Of a stretch of 64,000 nt of DNA, positions 53,113-62,263 are shown piece by piece. The notes beneath the pieces were generated by a model that saw only the letters and a program-made list of their open reading frames with translations, did not search any database and had not been told where the DNA came from. The DNA comes from Corynebacterium uropygiale (GTDB lineage Bacteria > Actinomycetota > Actinomycetes > Mycobacteriales > Mycobacteriaceae): contig NZ_JAKGSI010000001.1 of NCBI RefSeq assembly GCF_021568315.1, positions 673,287-737,286 of the forward strand. The letters run 5' to 3'. Both the position numbers and the translations under genes were made by a program. Each line of letters begins with the position of its first letter. Positions within the stretch are counted from its first letter, which is position 1.

Positions 53113-54732
53113 CTAGAAGAGGAGGAATACGAGGATCTGCGCCGCGATGATCTTGCCGATCATCGAGATCGGATAGACCGACGTGTACCCGCGCGCCGGC
53201 AGCTCATTACGCGCGGCATCGGCCACGTAGCTGAGTACCGCCGGCTGGGTTTGCGTTCCGGCGAGGATGCCGGCCACCTCCCCATAGGGGATCTTGAGCA
53301 CGCGGTGCCCGATGAGCACCGTGAGCACGGAGACAAGCAGCGTGATGATCGCGCCCACCGCGATGATGGAGAGCGAGGAGGAGTCGGAGAGGGCCTGGCG
53401 GAATCCGGCGCCGGCCGTCGTACCAATGGCGGCGAGGAAGAGCGTCATGCCGAGCTGTTGGATTGTGAGGCTCGCGCCATAGGGGATCTGCCAGACAAAC
53501 TTGCCCGTCCGGGTGAGGGCGCCGAGGATCAACCCCACAACGAGAGGGCCGCCTGCGTTGCCAAGCTTCAGCGCGGCCCCACCCGGAAGGGGGATAGCGA
53601 TCATGCCGAGCATGATGCCCAGCACCAAACCAAGCACGAGGGGAAGCAGGTTGACGTCCGAGAGCCGCTTGTAGGAGTCACCGAAGAACTTCGTGATTTC
53701 CTTGATCTGGTTGTGCTCCGCGACGACGCGGACCCGGTCCCCAAGCTGAAGGGTCATGTCCGAGCTCGCCACGAGGTCATCATCCCCGCGGCGGACACGG
53801 GTGATGAGCATCCCCGGCTTCATCCGGCTGAGAACCTGGAGGGGGATCCCCACGACCTCGGGGGAGGAGACGAAGATGCGCCGATAATCCAGGGACCCAT
53901 CGTGGTAGGGGTTGCCGTCGACAATGATGCCGAGCTCCTGCTCCGCGGCCTGGAGGTCGGCCTGGGGGCCCACGATGGTGACGATGTCACCGACGTCGAG
54001 GCGCTCCCCAGCCCCGGGTACAAACTGGACCCCGTTGCGCTCGATACGGGAGATGATGACCTCCACGCCGAGGACCTTCGGGATGTCAAAGACCGACGGG
54101 GGCGTGGGATGCGTGATCTTGAGGAGATGGCTGTAGAGCGTTTGCTCCGCGACGCCGGCCTCCTGTGCCTCCTTGCGGTGATCGACCTTGAAGATCTTGG
54201 CCCCCGCCGCGATGACGAGGATGACCACGAAGACACCCAGCGGGTAGGCCAGCGAATAGGCGATGACCGGCACCTCGGAGACGAGCGTGAGCTGCTCGGA
54301 GTCCTTGATGAGGGAGGGGAGGGTATCGACGATGGCGGCCATCGCGGGGGTGTTGGTGGTGGCGCCTGTGAAGGCGCCGGCGCCGGCGGCGGCGTCGAGA
54401 TCGAAGAGTTTGACCAGGCCAAACGTCGCGGCTGCGGTGAGGAAAATGACCGAGAGCGCGAGGGCGTTGTTCCTCAGGCCGCTGGACTTCAGCGAGGTGA
54501 AGAACGCCGGCCCGCTAGCGAGGCCAATCGCGTAGACGAAGAGGGCAAGGCCGATGACGTAGACGATGGGCGGGATGGAAATCTGCGGTTCGATCGTGGA
54601 GAGCCCGAGGCCCACGAAGAGAACTGCGGCCGCCCCAAGACGAAGGCCGAAGATCTTTATCCGGCCAAGAAGAAGCCCCACCGCCATGACCGCGGCGAGG
54701 GCGAGCAATTCATTGTTAATGAGGACGTGCAC
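53113..54732 (-). CDS. YidE/AspT-type transporter (AAEx family) with two RCK_C domains
   Basis: 539 residues from GTG 54732. Two homologous membrane halves of five to six helices (about 1-165 and 360-539) flank two RCK_C/TrkA_C domains (about 195-345). This is the aspartate:alanine antiporter duplication family. The repeated motif is seen as GAFTGATTNTPAMAAI in half one and GILAGTQTQPAVLSYV in half two. Substrate could be dicarboxylates or amino acids. CACAAT 7 bases before the GTG gives a leaderless arrangement; a longer frame to 54804 has no support. Confidence 0.87.
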   Translation of the reverse strand: MHVLINNELLALAAVMAVGLLLGRIKIFGLRLGAAAVLFVGLGLSTIEPQISIPPIVYVIGLALFVYAIGLASGPAFFTSLKSSGLRNNALALSVIFLTAAATFGLVKLFDLDAAAGAGAFTGATTNTPAMAAIVDTLPSLIKDSEQLTLVSEVPVIAYSLAYPLGVFVVILVIAAGAKIFKVDHRKEAQEAGVAEQTLYSHLLKITHPTPPSVFDIPKVLGVEVIISRIERNGVQFVPGAGERLDVGDIVTIVGPQADLQAAEQELGIIVDGNPYHDGSLDYRRIFVSSPEVVGIPLQVLSRMKPGMLITRVRRGDDDLVASSDMTLQLGDRVRVVAEHNQIKEITKFFGDSYKRLSDVNLLPLVLGLVLGIMLGMIAIPLPGGAALKLGNAGGPLVVGLILGALTRTGKFVWQIPYGASLTIQQLGMTLFLAAIGTTAGAGFRQALSDSSSLSIIAVGAIITLLVSVLTVLIGHRVLKIPYGEVAGILAGTQTQPAVLSYVADAARNELPARGYTSVYPISMIGKIIAAQILVFLLF

Positions 54733-54739
54733 ACACTTT

Positions 54740-54745
54740 ATTGTG
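54740..54745 (-). promoter_or_regulatory. Putative -10 for leaderless transporter gene
   Basis: CACAAT on the minus strand, 7 bases before GTG 54732. Confidence 0.45.
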
Positions 54746-54785
54746 CTGAAATTTTTCCCCGTCCTCAATTCCACAAAGAAGGTTC

Positions 54786-54836
54786 GAAAAAAGCCCGTAC
54801 CCACGCCTTTTAGGGGGGTACGGGCTGCAGAACGCG
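54786..54836 (-). terminator. Rho-independent terminator after the DUF4191 gene
   Basis: On the minus strand AGCCCGTACCC/GGGTACGGGCT (11 bp) is followed by six T's. It ends the lipA-DUF4191 transcript. Confidence 0.88.
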
Positions 54837-54841
54837 GGGCC

Positions 54842-55639
54842 TTAGGAGTGGCCTCCTCGGCGCTGATTCATCCGGCGCGCGCGGCGGTTCATCCCGGACA
54901 TCTTGGCGCCCTTGGGGAGCGGTCCCTTGGGCAGGCCGGCCGGGCTCGTGGGGCTCGCACCCACGCCGTCCATGGCCTCCACCTTGGCGGCGATGCTGTA
55001 CACATCGTCCTTGCGGTAGACGCGGGGCAACTTCACCAGCGCGGTCTGGAGCTTCTTCACGGGCACCTGGCCTTCGCCGTCACCGACGTAAATCTCGTGG
55101 ATCGGAACATCCGCGAGGAGCCGGTTGAGGCGCTTGTGCTGCTGGCGCATGAGCGGCTTGAGGCGGTGCGGGGAGCCCTCGCCCACGAGGACGATGCCGG
55201 GGATACCGATCACCCGGTGCACGGCATCCATGTGGGTGGTGGCGGCGACGCCCGTCTTGGTGCGCCAGACCACGCCCATGCTGTTACGCAGGTTCTCGAG
55301 GCGCCAGGCGGCGGCGCCGGGCTCGTTGCCCACCCGCTCGTACATCGAGTTCTCGAGGCGGCGGGTGAAGATGAACATCGCCAGGAGAACACCGAGCGCA
55401 ATGCCCATGATGAGCATCCACCACTGGCCACCCCAGAAGGAACCAATGATGAAGAAGATCAGTGCCACACTCACGACGGAGAGCAGCATGAGGGGGATGA
55501 GCGCCTTATCGTGCTCCTTTTGGAGCTTGAACGCCTGCCACAGTTGCGAGCGGGTCTGCTTCCGCTTCGCGCGCTTGGCGGCGCGCTCCTCTTGACGAGC
55601 GGCCTTCTCAGCCGCCTTTGCCTTCTTCGCGTCTGCCAT
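54842..55639 (-). CDS. DUF4191 membrane protein
   Basis: 265 residues, found next to lipA in most actinobacteria. A charged N-terminal coil (KAKAAEKAARQEERAAKRAK) leads to two transmembrane helices (about 48-70 and 74-92: ALIPLMLLSVVSVALIFFII, WMLIMGIALGVLLAMFIF). A cytoplasmic domain follows with VGIPGIVLVGEG-like strands, and the tail is Gly/Pro-rich, then basic (NRRARRMNQRRG). Function unknown. It is 27 bases downstream of lipA on the same strand, so they form one transcript ended by the terminator at 54786-54836. Confidence 0.88.
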   Translation of the reverse strand: MADAKKAKAAEKAARQEERAAKRAKRKQTRSQLWQAFKLQKEHDKALIPLMLLSVVSVALIFFIIGSFWGGQWWMLIMGIALGVLLAMFIFTRRLENSMYERVGNEPGAAAWRLENLRNSMGVVWRTKTGVAATTHMDAVHRVIGIPGIVLVGEGSPHRLKPLMRQQHKRLNRLLADVPIHEIYVGDGEGQVPVKKLQTALVKLPRVYRKDDVYSIAAKVEAMDGVGASPTSPAGLPKGPLPKGAKMSGMNRRARRMNQRRGGHS

Positions 55640-55666
55640 GATCCTAAGAATAAGTGATGAGGTTTT

Positions 55667-56746
55667 TTAGGGACGAACAGCCCCACGGCCGGCGGGTCCA
55701 ACGGGCGTATCGGCGGAGGGGCCGTACTTGTCCAGGAGGGTGGAGGCCTCCTGCGCCGTCGTCCCCTGCTGGGAGGTCTCCTCCAAGTGCTTGAGGTTCT
55801 CCGGCAGCGGGCGACCGTGGAATGCCATGGCCTCGGCATAGAGGCGGCCGGCCCGGTAGGAGGAGCGGACCAGAGGCCCGGACATGACCGCCGCGAAGCC
55901 GATCTCCTTGGCGTAGTCGCGGTGCTCGATGAACTCCTCCGGCTTCACCCAGCGGTCGATCGGGTGGTAGAGGGGGCCGGGGCGCAGGTACTGCGTGATG
56001 GTGATGATGTCGCAGCCGGCGTCGTGAAGATCGTCGAGGGCGGAGCGGATTTCCTCCGGGGTTTCGCCCATCCCGAGGATGAGGTTGGACTTGGTGATGA
56101 GCCCGTAGTCGCGCGCCTGCCGGATGACGTCGAGGGAGCGCTCATAGCGGAACGCCGGCCGAATCCGGCGGAAGATGCGCGGCACCGTCTCAAGGTTGTG
56201 GGCGAAGACCTCCGGCTCGGACTCGAAGACCTCCTGCAGGAGGTCGGGCTTGCCGGAGAAGTCCGGAACGAGGTTCTCGACGCCCGTATGCGGGTTGAGC
56301 TCGTGGATCTGGCGGACCACTTCCGCGTAGAGCCAGGCGCCCTCGTCCTCGAGGTCGTCGCGGGTCACGCCGGTGATGGTGGAGTAGTTGAGGCCCATCT
56401 CGCGAACGCTCTCCGCCACGCGGCGCGGCTCCTCCCGGTCGAGCGGCTCGGGGCGCGCGGAGTTGATCTGGCAGAAGTCACACCGGCGGGAGCAGTTCGC
56501 GCCACCGATGAGGAAGGTCGCCTCGCGGGACTCCCAGCACTCGTGAATGTTGGGGCAGCCGGCCTCCTGGCACACCGTGTGAAGGGAGGCGCCGGAGACA
56601 CGATTCTTCATGTCCCGATACTCCGGGCCAGTGCGCACGGCAGTCTTGATCCACCGCGGTTTGCTCTCGATGGGGGTTTGAGAGTTGCGCGCCTCGATGC
56701 GCAGCAGACGGCGTCCTTGCTTGCGTCGTTCCGGTGCAGTAGTCAC
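55667..56746 (-). CDS. lipA: Lipoyl synthase (radical SAM)
   Basis: 359 residues. It inserts two sulfur atoms into octanoyl groups on lipoyl domains using two 4Fe-4S clusters. Both cysteine motifs are present: [12 protein letters not shown] for the auxiliary cluster and CSRRCDFC (C-x3-C-x2-C) for the radical-SAM cluster. GARNSQTP-like N-terminal residues and the C-terminal RSSYRAG arginine-serine motif are also seen. GTG 56746 with TAGGCT 7 bases upstream suggests its own leaderless transcript. Substrates in this window are GcvH and the multi-lipoyl E2. The last 15 residues are Pro/Gly-rich. Confidence 0.97.
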   Translation of the reverse strand: MTTAPERRKQGRRLLRIEARNSQTPIESKPRWIKTAVRTGPEYRDMKNRVSGASLHTVCQEAGCPNIHECWESREATFLIGGANCSRRCDFCQINSARPEPLDREEPRRVAESVREMGLNYSTITGVTRDDLEDEGAWLYAEVVRQIHELNPHTGVENLVPDFSGKPDLLQEVFESEPEVFAHNLETVPRIFRRIRPAFRYERSLDVIRQARDYGLITKSNLILGMGETPEEIRSALDDLHDAGCDIITITQYLRPGPLYHPIDRWVKPEEFIEHRDYAKEIGFAAVMSGPLVRSSYRAGRLYAEAMAFHGRPLPENLKHLEETSQQGTTAQEASTLLDKYGPSADTPVGPAGRGAVRP

Positions 56747-56753
56747 GTGTGAC

Positions 56754-56759
56754 AGCCTA
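56754..56759 (-). promoter_or_regulatory. Putative -10 for leaderless lipA
   Basis: TAGGCT on the minus strand, 7 bases before GTG 56746. Confidence 0.5.
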
Positions 56760-56819
56760 CCTAGGGTCGGGTGAATGGATGGGAGTGGGGATGGGGTGCG
56801 GTCCGCGTGCCGACGACGG

Positions 56820-57584
56820 CTAGCTCCGGCGGGATCGGCCCAGTCCCCGGCAGGGATCGGGCGCGGAACCGAAGGTGTGGTCCGCCACGGTCATGCGGCC
56901 ACTGAGGACCTCCTCGAGGGCGTGGAGGAAGGGCTCTTCCATGTCCTCCACGGTGACGGTCCGGGCGAGTTCCTGGCTGAGGGTGCTCACGCCGGCGTCG
57001 TCGATGCCACAGGGCACGATGTAATCATAAAACTCCAGCGTGTTGCAGCAATTGAGGGCGATGCCGTGCATGGTGACCCCGCGGGTAATGCGGATACCAA
57101 TGGCGGCAATTTTTCGGTCGGGGCGCTCTCCCTCGGCGGGAACCCACACGCCCGAGCGCCCGTCGATGCGCCCCGCGCGCGTGACCCCGACCTCCCGGGA
57201 CACGTGGATGAGTGCTTCCTCGAGGCGGCGGACATAGTCGACGACGTCCACCGGGTCCGCCAGCTTGATGATGGGGTAAGCCACGAGCTGCCCGGGCCCG
57301 TGCCAGGTGATCCGGCCGCCGCGATCGACGTCGATGACGGGCAGGCCGTTCGTGGGTCGGTCCTCGGGCTGGGTGCGCTTCCCGGCGGTGTAGATGCTGG
57401 GGTGCTGAAGGAGGAGGACGGTGTCCGGAATCTCCCCGCGGGCCCGCTGGGCCGCGAGCTCCGCCTGGAGATCCCAGGCCTCGAGGTAGTCGACCTCGCC
57501 GAGGCGGCGGACGTCGAGGAGCCCGTCAGCGTCGGCGCGGATGGAGCGATCTGCAGGGAAGAATGGTTGTCGCGGTGCAGTCAT
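56820..57584 (-). CDS. lipB: Octanoyltransferase LipB
   Basis: 254 residues from ATG 57584; two upstream in-frame GTGs (57596, 57593) overlap the probable -10 TACTGT. LipB moves octanoyl from acyl carrier protein to lipoyl-domain lysines, the step before LipA. The catalytic lysine is in [20 protein letters not shown] and the cysteine in [13 protein letters not shown]. The family pattern [18 protein letters not shown] is also present. lipB lies 73 bases upstream of lipA on the same strand. Confidence 0.95.
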   Translation of the reverse strand: MTAPRQPFFPADRSIRADADGLLDVRRLGEVDYLEAWDLQAELAAQRARGEIPDTVLLLQHPSIYTAGKRTQPEDRPTNGLPVIDVDRGGRITWHGPGQLVAYPIIKLADPVDVVDYVRRLEEALIHVSREVGVTRAGRIDGRSGVWVPAEGERPDRKIAAIGIRITRGVTMHGIALNCCNTLEFYDYIVPCGIDDAGVSTLSQELARTVTVEDMEEPFLHALEEVLSGRMTVADHTFGSAPDPCRGLGRSRRS

Positions 57585-57594
57585 GGTGTGCACC

Positions 57595-57600
57595 ACAGTA
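57595..57600 (-). promoter_or_regulatory. Putative -10 of lipB
   Basis: TACTGT on the minus strand, 10 bases before ATG 57584 and immediately after the strong hairpin that follows gcvH. Confidence 0.4.
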
Positions 57601-57605
57601 CGCCA

Positions 57606-57633
57606 CCACCCGGGGAGCTGGCTCCCCGGGTGG
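57606..57633 (-). terminator. Strong hairpin between gcvH and lipB
   Basis: A 13-bp perfect inverted repeat CCACCCGGGGAGC/GCTCCCCGGGTGG with almost no loop, 14 bases after the gcvH stop. There is no T run, so it may be a rho-dependent end, a processing site or a pause; lipB has its own -10 right after it. Confidence 0.55.
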
Positions 57634-57647
57634 CAGGTGGTGTGTGA

Positions 57648-58040
57648 CTAGTCGACGCCGTTGGCCTCGGCGTAGTCATCGGCGTCCATGAGCGGGCCGG
57701 GCTCGTCGACCTCAACCTCGAAGAGCCACCCCTCCTCGTAGGGGTCGGAGTTGATGACGGAGTAGTCATCGTGGACCGCGTCGTTGACGGCGGTGACGGT
57801 GCCGGTCACCGGGGAGTAGAGGTCCGAGACGGACTTCGTGGACTCCACCTCGCCGCACGGTTCGCCGGCCGTGACCTCGTCGCCCACCTCGGGCAGCTCG
57901 GCAAAGACCACTTCGCCGAGGCGCTCCGTCGCCACGGAGGTGATTCCGACCTTGACGGTGGCGCCCGCTGCATCATCCGCGAGGGCGTTGATCCACTCGT
58001 GATCCTCAGAATACGAGTAGTTCTCGGGCAGAGTAGCCAT
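57648..58040 (-). CDS. gcvH: Glycine cleavage system H protein
   Basis: 130 residues. The lipoylated lysine is in [18 protein letters not shown] (near residue 65). The family ends (YSEDHEWI at the start, WLFEVEVD and MDADDYAE near the end) are all present. GcvH shuttles the aminomethyl group between GcvP and GcvT and receives its lipoyl group from the LipB/LipA pair encoded next to it. It is 20 bases downstream of gcvT. AGGAAGG lies about 9 bases before the ATG. Confidence 0.97.
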   Translation of the reverse strand: MATLPENYSYSEDHEWINALADDAAGATVKVGITSVATERLGEVVFAELPEVGDEVTAGEPCGEVESTKSVSDLYSPVTGTVTAVNDAVHDDYSVINSDPYEEGWLFEVEVDEPGPLMDADDYAEANGVD

Positions 58041-58060
58041 GATCTTAAACCTTCCTGATC

Positions 58061-59173
58061 TTATTTTTCACGGCGGTAGAAGGGCGTCGCGCAAACCGCG
58101 TACGGGTAACGCTTACCACGAATATCGGCCTCGAGCTCAGTTCCCACGTCGGAATACTCCTTTTCCAGGTAGGCCAGCGCGACGGGATACCCCAGAGTGG
58201 GGGAGAGCTGCCCCGATGTCACCTGGCCAACCTCCTGGCCATCGGCGGTGTAGAGCACCGCGCCTTCGCGAGCGGCCCGGCGTCCTTCGCCTCGAAGACC
58301 AGCGAGAACACGGCTCGGGGCCGGCTTCTTCTCCAGCGCCTCCTTGCCGACGAAGGCCTCCTCCTTCTTCTTCCCGATGAGCACGGCCAGCCCGGCGTCG
58401 GCGGGGCTGAGCTCGGTGCTCAGCTCGTGGCCATAGAGCGGCATTCCCGCTTCGAGCCGGAGGGAGTCACGCGCTGCGAGCCCGCAGGGGGTTGCCCCTG
58501 CCTCGCGGCAGAGCGTCCACACCCGGCGGGAGGCCTCTGGGTTATCGGAAATGTAGAGCTCGAAGCCGTCTTCGCCGGTGTAGCCGGTGCGGGCGGCGAT
58601 GATGGGAATGTCTGTGAGCTCGGGATCGGTGAAGGTGACCGTCGTCCAGGCGTAGTAGCGAAGCTCCGAGGCTGCGGTGGCGCTCTCCTCGGTGAGCAGG
58701 CTCGTGAGGAGGGCGGCGGAGCGCGGACCCTGCACCGCGATGAGGGTGGTGGTGTCGGTGGCGTCCTCGATGCTGACGTCGAGTCCCTCCGCCGTCCGGC
58801 GGAAGGATTCTAGGACGGTGTCCTTGTTGCTGGCGTTCGGGATGACGAGGAAGTCCTCCTCGCCCAGGCGGTAGGTGATGAGATCGTCGATAATGCCGCC
58901 CTCGTCGTTGAGCGCCATGGAGTACTTCGCGCGGCCCACCGCGAGGGAGGAGAGCGCGGAGATGAGGGCGCGGTCGAGGAATCGGGCGGCTTCGGGGCCG
59001 CGCACGCGCAGCTCACCCATGTGGGAGAGGTCGAAGAGCCCGGCGTCGCCGCGGACGGCGCGGTGCTCCTCCAGCTCGTTCTTGTACTTCAGCGGCATGG
59101 TCCAGCCGCCGAAGTCGGTGAAGCTGGCGCCGAGGGACTCGTGCTCCGGGTAGAGGGCAGTGGTCTTGCTCAT
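58061..59173 (-). CDS. gcvT: Glycine cleavage system T protein (aminomethyltransferase)
   Basis: 370 residues. It releases ammonia and transfers the methylene group from H protein to tetrahydrofolate. Conserved segments: [10 protein letters not shown] near the start, [16 protein letters not shown], the catalytic aspartate region in [16 protein letters not shown] and the C-terminal [17 protein letters not shown] motif ([12 protein letters not shown]). AAAGGAG lies 5 bases before the ATG. Gene order gcvP-gcvT-gcvH with gaps of 14 and 20 bases shows a single operon. Confidence 0.96.
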   Translation of the reverse strand: MSKTTALYPEHESLGASFTDFGGWTMPLKYKNELEEHRAVRGDAGLFDLSHMGELRVRGPEAARFLDRALISALSSLAVGRAKYSMALNDEGGIIDDLITYRLGEEDFLVIPNASNKDTVLESFRRTAEGLDVSIEDATDTTTLIAVQGPRSAALLTSLLTEESATAASELRYYAWTTVTFTDPELTDIPIIAARTGYTGEDGFELYISDNPEASRRVWTLCREAGATPCGLAARDSLRLEAGMPLYGHELSTELSPADAGLAVLIGKKKEEAFVGKEALEKKPAPSRVLAGLRGEGRRAAREGAVLYTADGQEVGQVTSGQLSPTLGYPVALAYLEKEYSDVGTELEADIRGKRYPYAVCATPFYRREK

Positions 59174-59187
59174 GGTTCTCCTTTCGA

Positions 59188-62070
59188 TTAGTGCTGCTCT
59201 GGGCTCTCGTCGAGGTCAAAAGCCTCCGGCGGTGGGCAGGAGCAGACGAGGTTGCGGTCACCATAGGCCTCGTCGATACGACGGACGGCGGGGAAGTACT
59301 TGGCCCGACGCAGGCCGCTCACGGGCCAGGCCGCCTGGGTCCGGCTGAAGGAATAGGGCCACTCGTCGGCGCTCACCGCGGCGGCGGTGAAGGGCGCGTG
59401 GTGGATGACGGAGTCCTCGTAGGCGACCGTGCCGTCGATGATGTCCTGGATCTCCCCGCGGATGGTGTGCATGGCCTCGATGAAGCGGTCGAGCTCCGCG
59501 AGGTCCTCGGACTCGGTGGGCTCCACCATGAGCGTGCCTGCGACGGGGAAGGCGAGGGTCGGCGCGTGGAATCCAAAGTCGATGAGGCGCTTGGCCACAT
59601 CCGCGGCCGTGACCCCGGACTGCTTGGTGAGCTCGCGCAGATCGAGAATGCACTCATGGGCCACGAGCCCGCCCTGCCCGGTGTAGAGGACGGGGAAGTC
59701 CTCGTGGAGCCGCGCGGCCACATAGTTGGCCCCGAGGATCGCGTGGGCGGTGGCCTGGGCCAGGCCGTCGGCACCCATCATCGCGAGGTACGCCCACGTG
59801 ATCGGCAGGACGCCGGCACTGCCGAAGCGCGCCGCCGTGATGGCGCCGGAATCCTTCTCGTTGGGGTCGCCGGGGAGGAAGGGGATGAGGTGCTCGGCCA
59901 CGCACACGGGGCCCACGCCCGGCCCGCCGCCACCGTGCGGGATGGTGAAGGTCTTGTGCAGGTTGAGGTGGGAGACGTCGCCACCGAAGACGCCGGGCCG
60001 GGCCACACCGGCCAACGCGTTGAGGTTCGCCCCATCGATGTACACCTGCCCGCCAACCTCATGGATCCGCCGGCACACCGTGCTCACGGTGTCCTCAAAC
60101 ACGCCGTGCGTGGAGGGGTACGTGATCATCGCCGCGGCGACATGATCCCCATGCTTCTCCAGCTTGGCCTCCAGATCCTCCAGGTCAATCGAGCCATCCT
60201 CCGCAGTGGCGACGACGACCACCCGGAGGTTCGCCAGCGCGGCGGAGGCCGCATTCGTGCCGTGGGCGGACTGGGGGATGATGCAGATGTCGCGCTGGGT
60301 ATCGCCCCGGGAGACGTGGTAGGCGCGGATGGCGAGCAGCCCGGCGAGCTCTCCCTGCGCGCCGGAGTTCGGCTGCACGGAGACCTTGGCATAGCCCGTG
60401 ATCTGGGCGAGCCACCCTTCGAGCTCCTCGATGAGCTGGCGCCACCCCTCCGTGAACTCATCGGGGGCGTAGGGGTGGATGTCGGCAAAGCCCGGCCAGC
60501 TGATGGGCTCCATGCCGGCGGTGGGGTTGAGCTTCATCGTGCAGGAGCCGAGCGGGATCATCGTGCGATCCAGTGCCAGATCCTTGTCCGCGAGCACCCG
60601 CATGTAGCGCATCATCTGGGTCTCGGAGTGGATGGAGGAGAAGATCGGGTGCTCGAGCGTCGGGCTCTGCCGGCGCAGAGACTCAGGGATGCGCTCCTCG
60701 TGCGCCTCCTTCGCTTCCTCCACACTCTCCTCGAAGGGAGCGAGCGCGCCGGGGCGGCAGGCGTCGGCGAGCACGTGGGCGTCACCGAGGGTGGCGGACT
60801 CGCCGAAGGACACCGAGAGGGAGTCCCCGTCGAGCACGCGCACGAGGTAGCCGGCCTCCGCGAGGCGCCGGCGAATCGTCTCCGCCTCACCCGGGACGCG
60901 GATGCTCACCGTGTCGAAGAAGTGCTCGTGCAGGAGCTCGACGCCATCCAGCGAGCTCACCGCCGAGGCGAAGGCGCTTGCTGCCTGATGGATCCGCGAG
61001 GCAATCGCCTTGAGCCCCGTCGGGCCGTGATAGACGGCATACATGGAGGCCGTCACGGCAAGCAGCGCCTGGGCAGTGCAAATATTGGAGGTTGCCCGCT
61101 CCCGCCGAATGTGCTGCTCACGGGTCTGTAGAGCGAGCCGGTAAGCGGGGGCTCCGTCGGCGTCGACGGACACCCCGACAATCCTGCCCGGCATCTGGCG
61201 CTTGAGCTTGTCCGTCACGGCCATGAACGCGGCGTGCGGGCCCCCGTAGAAGAGCGGAACGCCGAAGCGCTGCGAGGAACCCACCGCGATGTCCGCCCCC
61301 AGCGTGCCGGGGGACTCGATGAGCTGCAGAGCCATGAGGTCTGTGACGACGGCGGCGAGGCCACCACGGTCATGGGCGGCGTCGATGTACGGGCGGAGGT
61401 CGGTGAGCTCGCCCTCGGTTCCCACCTGGGCGAGGAGCACACCCACAAGGTCCTCGCCGACGAGCCCCGCGGAGAGATCCTCGGTGCTGACCTCGAGGCC
61501 CAGCGCGCTCGCCCGCTTGGTGGCGACGTTGAGCACCTGCGGGTGCAGCCTGGCGTCGAGAAGAACGCGGCGCCCCTTCTTCTTCGCGCGGGACATGAGA
61601 CCCACGGCCTCCGCGGCGGCGGATGCCTCGTCGAGGAGGGAGGCGTTCGCGATGGGAAGGCCCGTCAGCTCGCTCACCATGGTCTGGAAGTTGAGGAGCG
61701 CCTCCAGGCGGCCCTGGGAGATTTCCGGCTGGTAGGGCGTGTAGGCGGTGTACCAGGCGGGGTTTTCGAGGATGCCGCGGCGGATCACCGGCGGGGTCAC
61801 CGTGTCGTGGTAGCCCTGGCCGTAGAAGGCCTTGAGGATGGTGTTCTTTTCCGCGTAGGCGCGAAGTTTCAGCTGGGCATCAGCTTCGCTGAGCGCACCA
61901 GGGAGGGAGGGCTGCCCGTTGGCGCGGAGTCCATGGGGGACCGTGGCGTCGAGGAGGGCGTCCAGGTCCGGATACCCGACGGCGGCGAGCATCGTCTTTT
62001 CTTCTTCACGATTGGGTCCGAGATGCCGCGCGAGGTAAGACGCAGGATCCTGGATGGGGGCAAGTGACAT
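59188..62070 (-). CDS. gcvP: Glycine dehydrogenase (decarboxylating), P protein
   Basis: 960 residues, the single-chain type. PLP-dependent decarboxylation of glycine onto the lipoyl arm of GcvH. The PLP lysine is in HLNLHKTFTIPHGGGGPGVG (near residue 712). The N-terminal half begins PASYLARHLGPNREEEKTML and also contains RRGILENPAWYTAYTPYQPE; the C-terminal half is the catalytic partner. AAGGAG lies 12 bases before the ATG. The upstream 190 bases contain the E2 gene terminator but no recognisable glycine riboswitch. First gene of the gcvP-gcvT-gcvH operon. Confidence 0.96.
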   Translation of the reverse strand: MSLAPIQDPASYLARHLGPNREEEKTMLAAVGYPDLDALLDATVPHGLRANGQPSLPGALSEADAQLKLRAYAEKNTILKAFYGQGYHDTVTPPVIRRGILENPAWYTAYTPYQPEISQGRLEALLNFQTMVSELTGLPIANASLLDEASAAAEAVGLMSRAKKKGRRVLLDARLHPQVLNVATKRASALGLEVSTEDLSAGLVGEDLVGVLLAQVGTEGELTDLRPYIDAAHDRGGLAAVVTDLMALQLIESPGTLGADIAVGSSQRFGVPLFYGGPHAAFMAVTDKLKRQMPGRIVGVSVDADGAPAYRLALQTREQHIRRERATSNICTAQALLAVTASMYAVYHGPTGLKAIASRIHQAASAFASAVSSLDGVELLHEHFFDTVSIRVPGEAETIRRRLAEAGYLVRVLDGDSLSVSFGESATLGDAHVLADACRPGALAPFEESVEEAKEAHEERIPESLRRQSPTLEHPIFSSIHSETQMMRYMRVLADKDLALDRTMIPLGSCTMKLNPTAGMEPISWPGFADIHPYAPDEFTEGWRQLIEELEGWLAQITGYAKVSVQPNSGAQGELAGLLAIRAYHVSRGDTQRDICIIPQSAHGTNAASAALANLRVVVVATAEDGSIDLEDLEAKLEKHGDHVAAAMITYPSTHGVFEDTVSTVCRRIHEVGGQVYIDGANLNALAGVARPGVFGGDVSHLNLHKTFTIPHGGGGPGVGPVCVAEHLIPFLPGDPNEKDSGAITAARFGSAGVLPITWAYLAMMGADGLAQATAHAILGANYVAARLHEDFPVLYTGQGGLVAHECILDLRELTKQSGVTAADVAKRLIDFGFHAPTLAFPVAGTLMVEPTESEDLAELDRFIEAMHTIRGEIQDIIDGTVAYEDSVIHHAPFTAAAVSADEWPYSFSRTQAAWPVSGLRRAKYFPAVRRIDEAYGDRNLVCSCPPPEAFDLDESPEQH

Positions 62071-62185
62071 GAAAGTAGGTGCTCCTTAGGGGGCTGTGTC
62101 GACTAATCCGCCTCCACTTTAATGGTGGCGATCACCACTGCCGAGGGGCGGCGGACGGGCTTTCACGAATGGGGGTACTGCGGTG

Positions 62186-62233
62186 AAAAATATCGCCGGC
62201 ACGCACCCGCTGCAGGGTGAGTGCCGGCGATAT
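62186..62233 (-). terminator. Terminator of the E2 gene
   Basis: On the minus strand ATATCGCCGGCAC pairs with GTGCCGGCGATAT (13 bp) with an inner CACCC/GGGTG stem, followed by four to five T's. It lies 30 bases after the E2 stop. Confidence 0.9.
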
Positions 62234-62263
62234 CAGGCGTCTGTCATGACGTCGGTGTCGGAC

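Noticed and set aside
62071..62263. Glycine riboswitch upstream of gcvP
   Set aside because: The region holds the E2 terminator and a short leader; I could not find the conserved glycine aptamer core.
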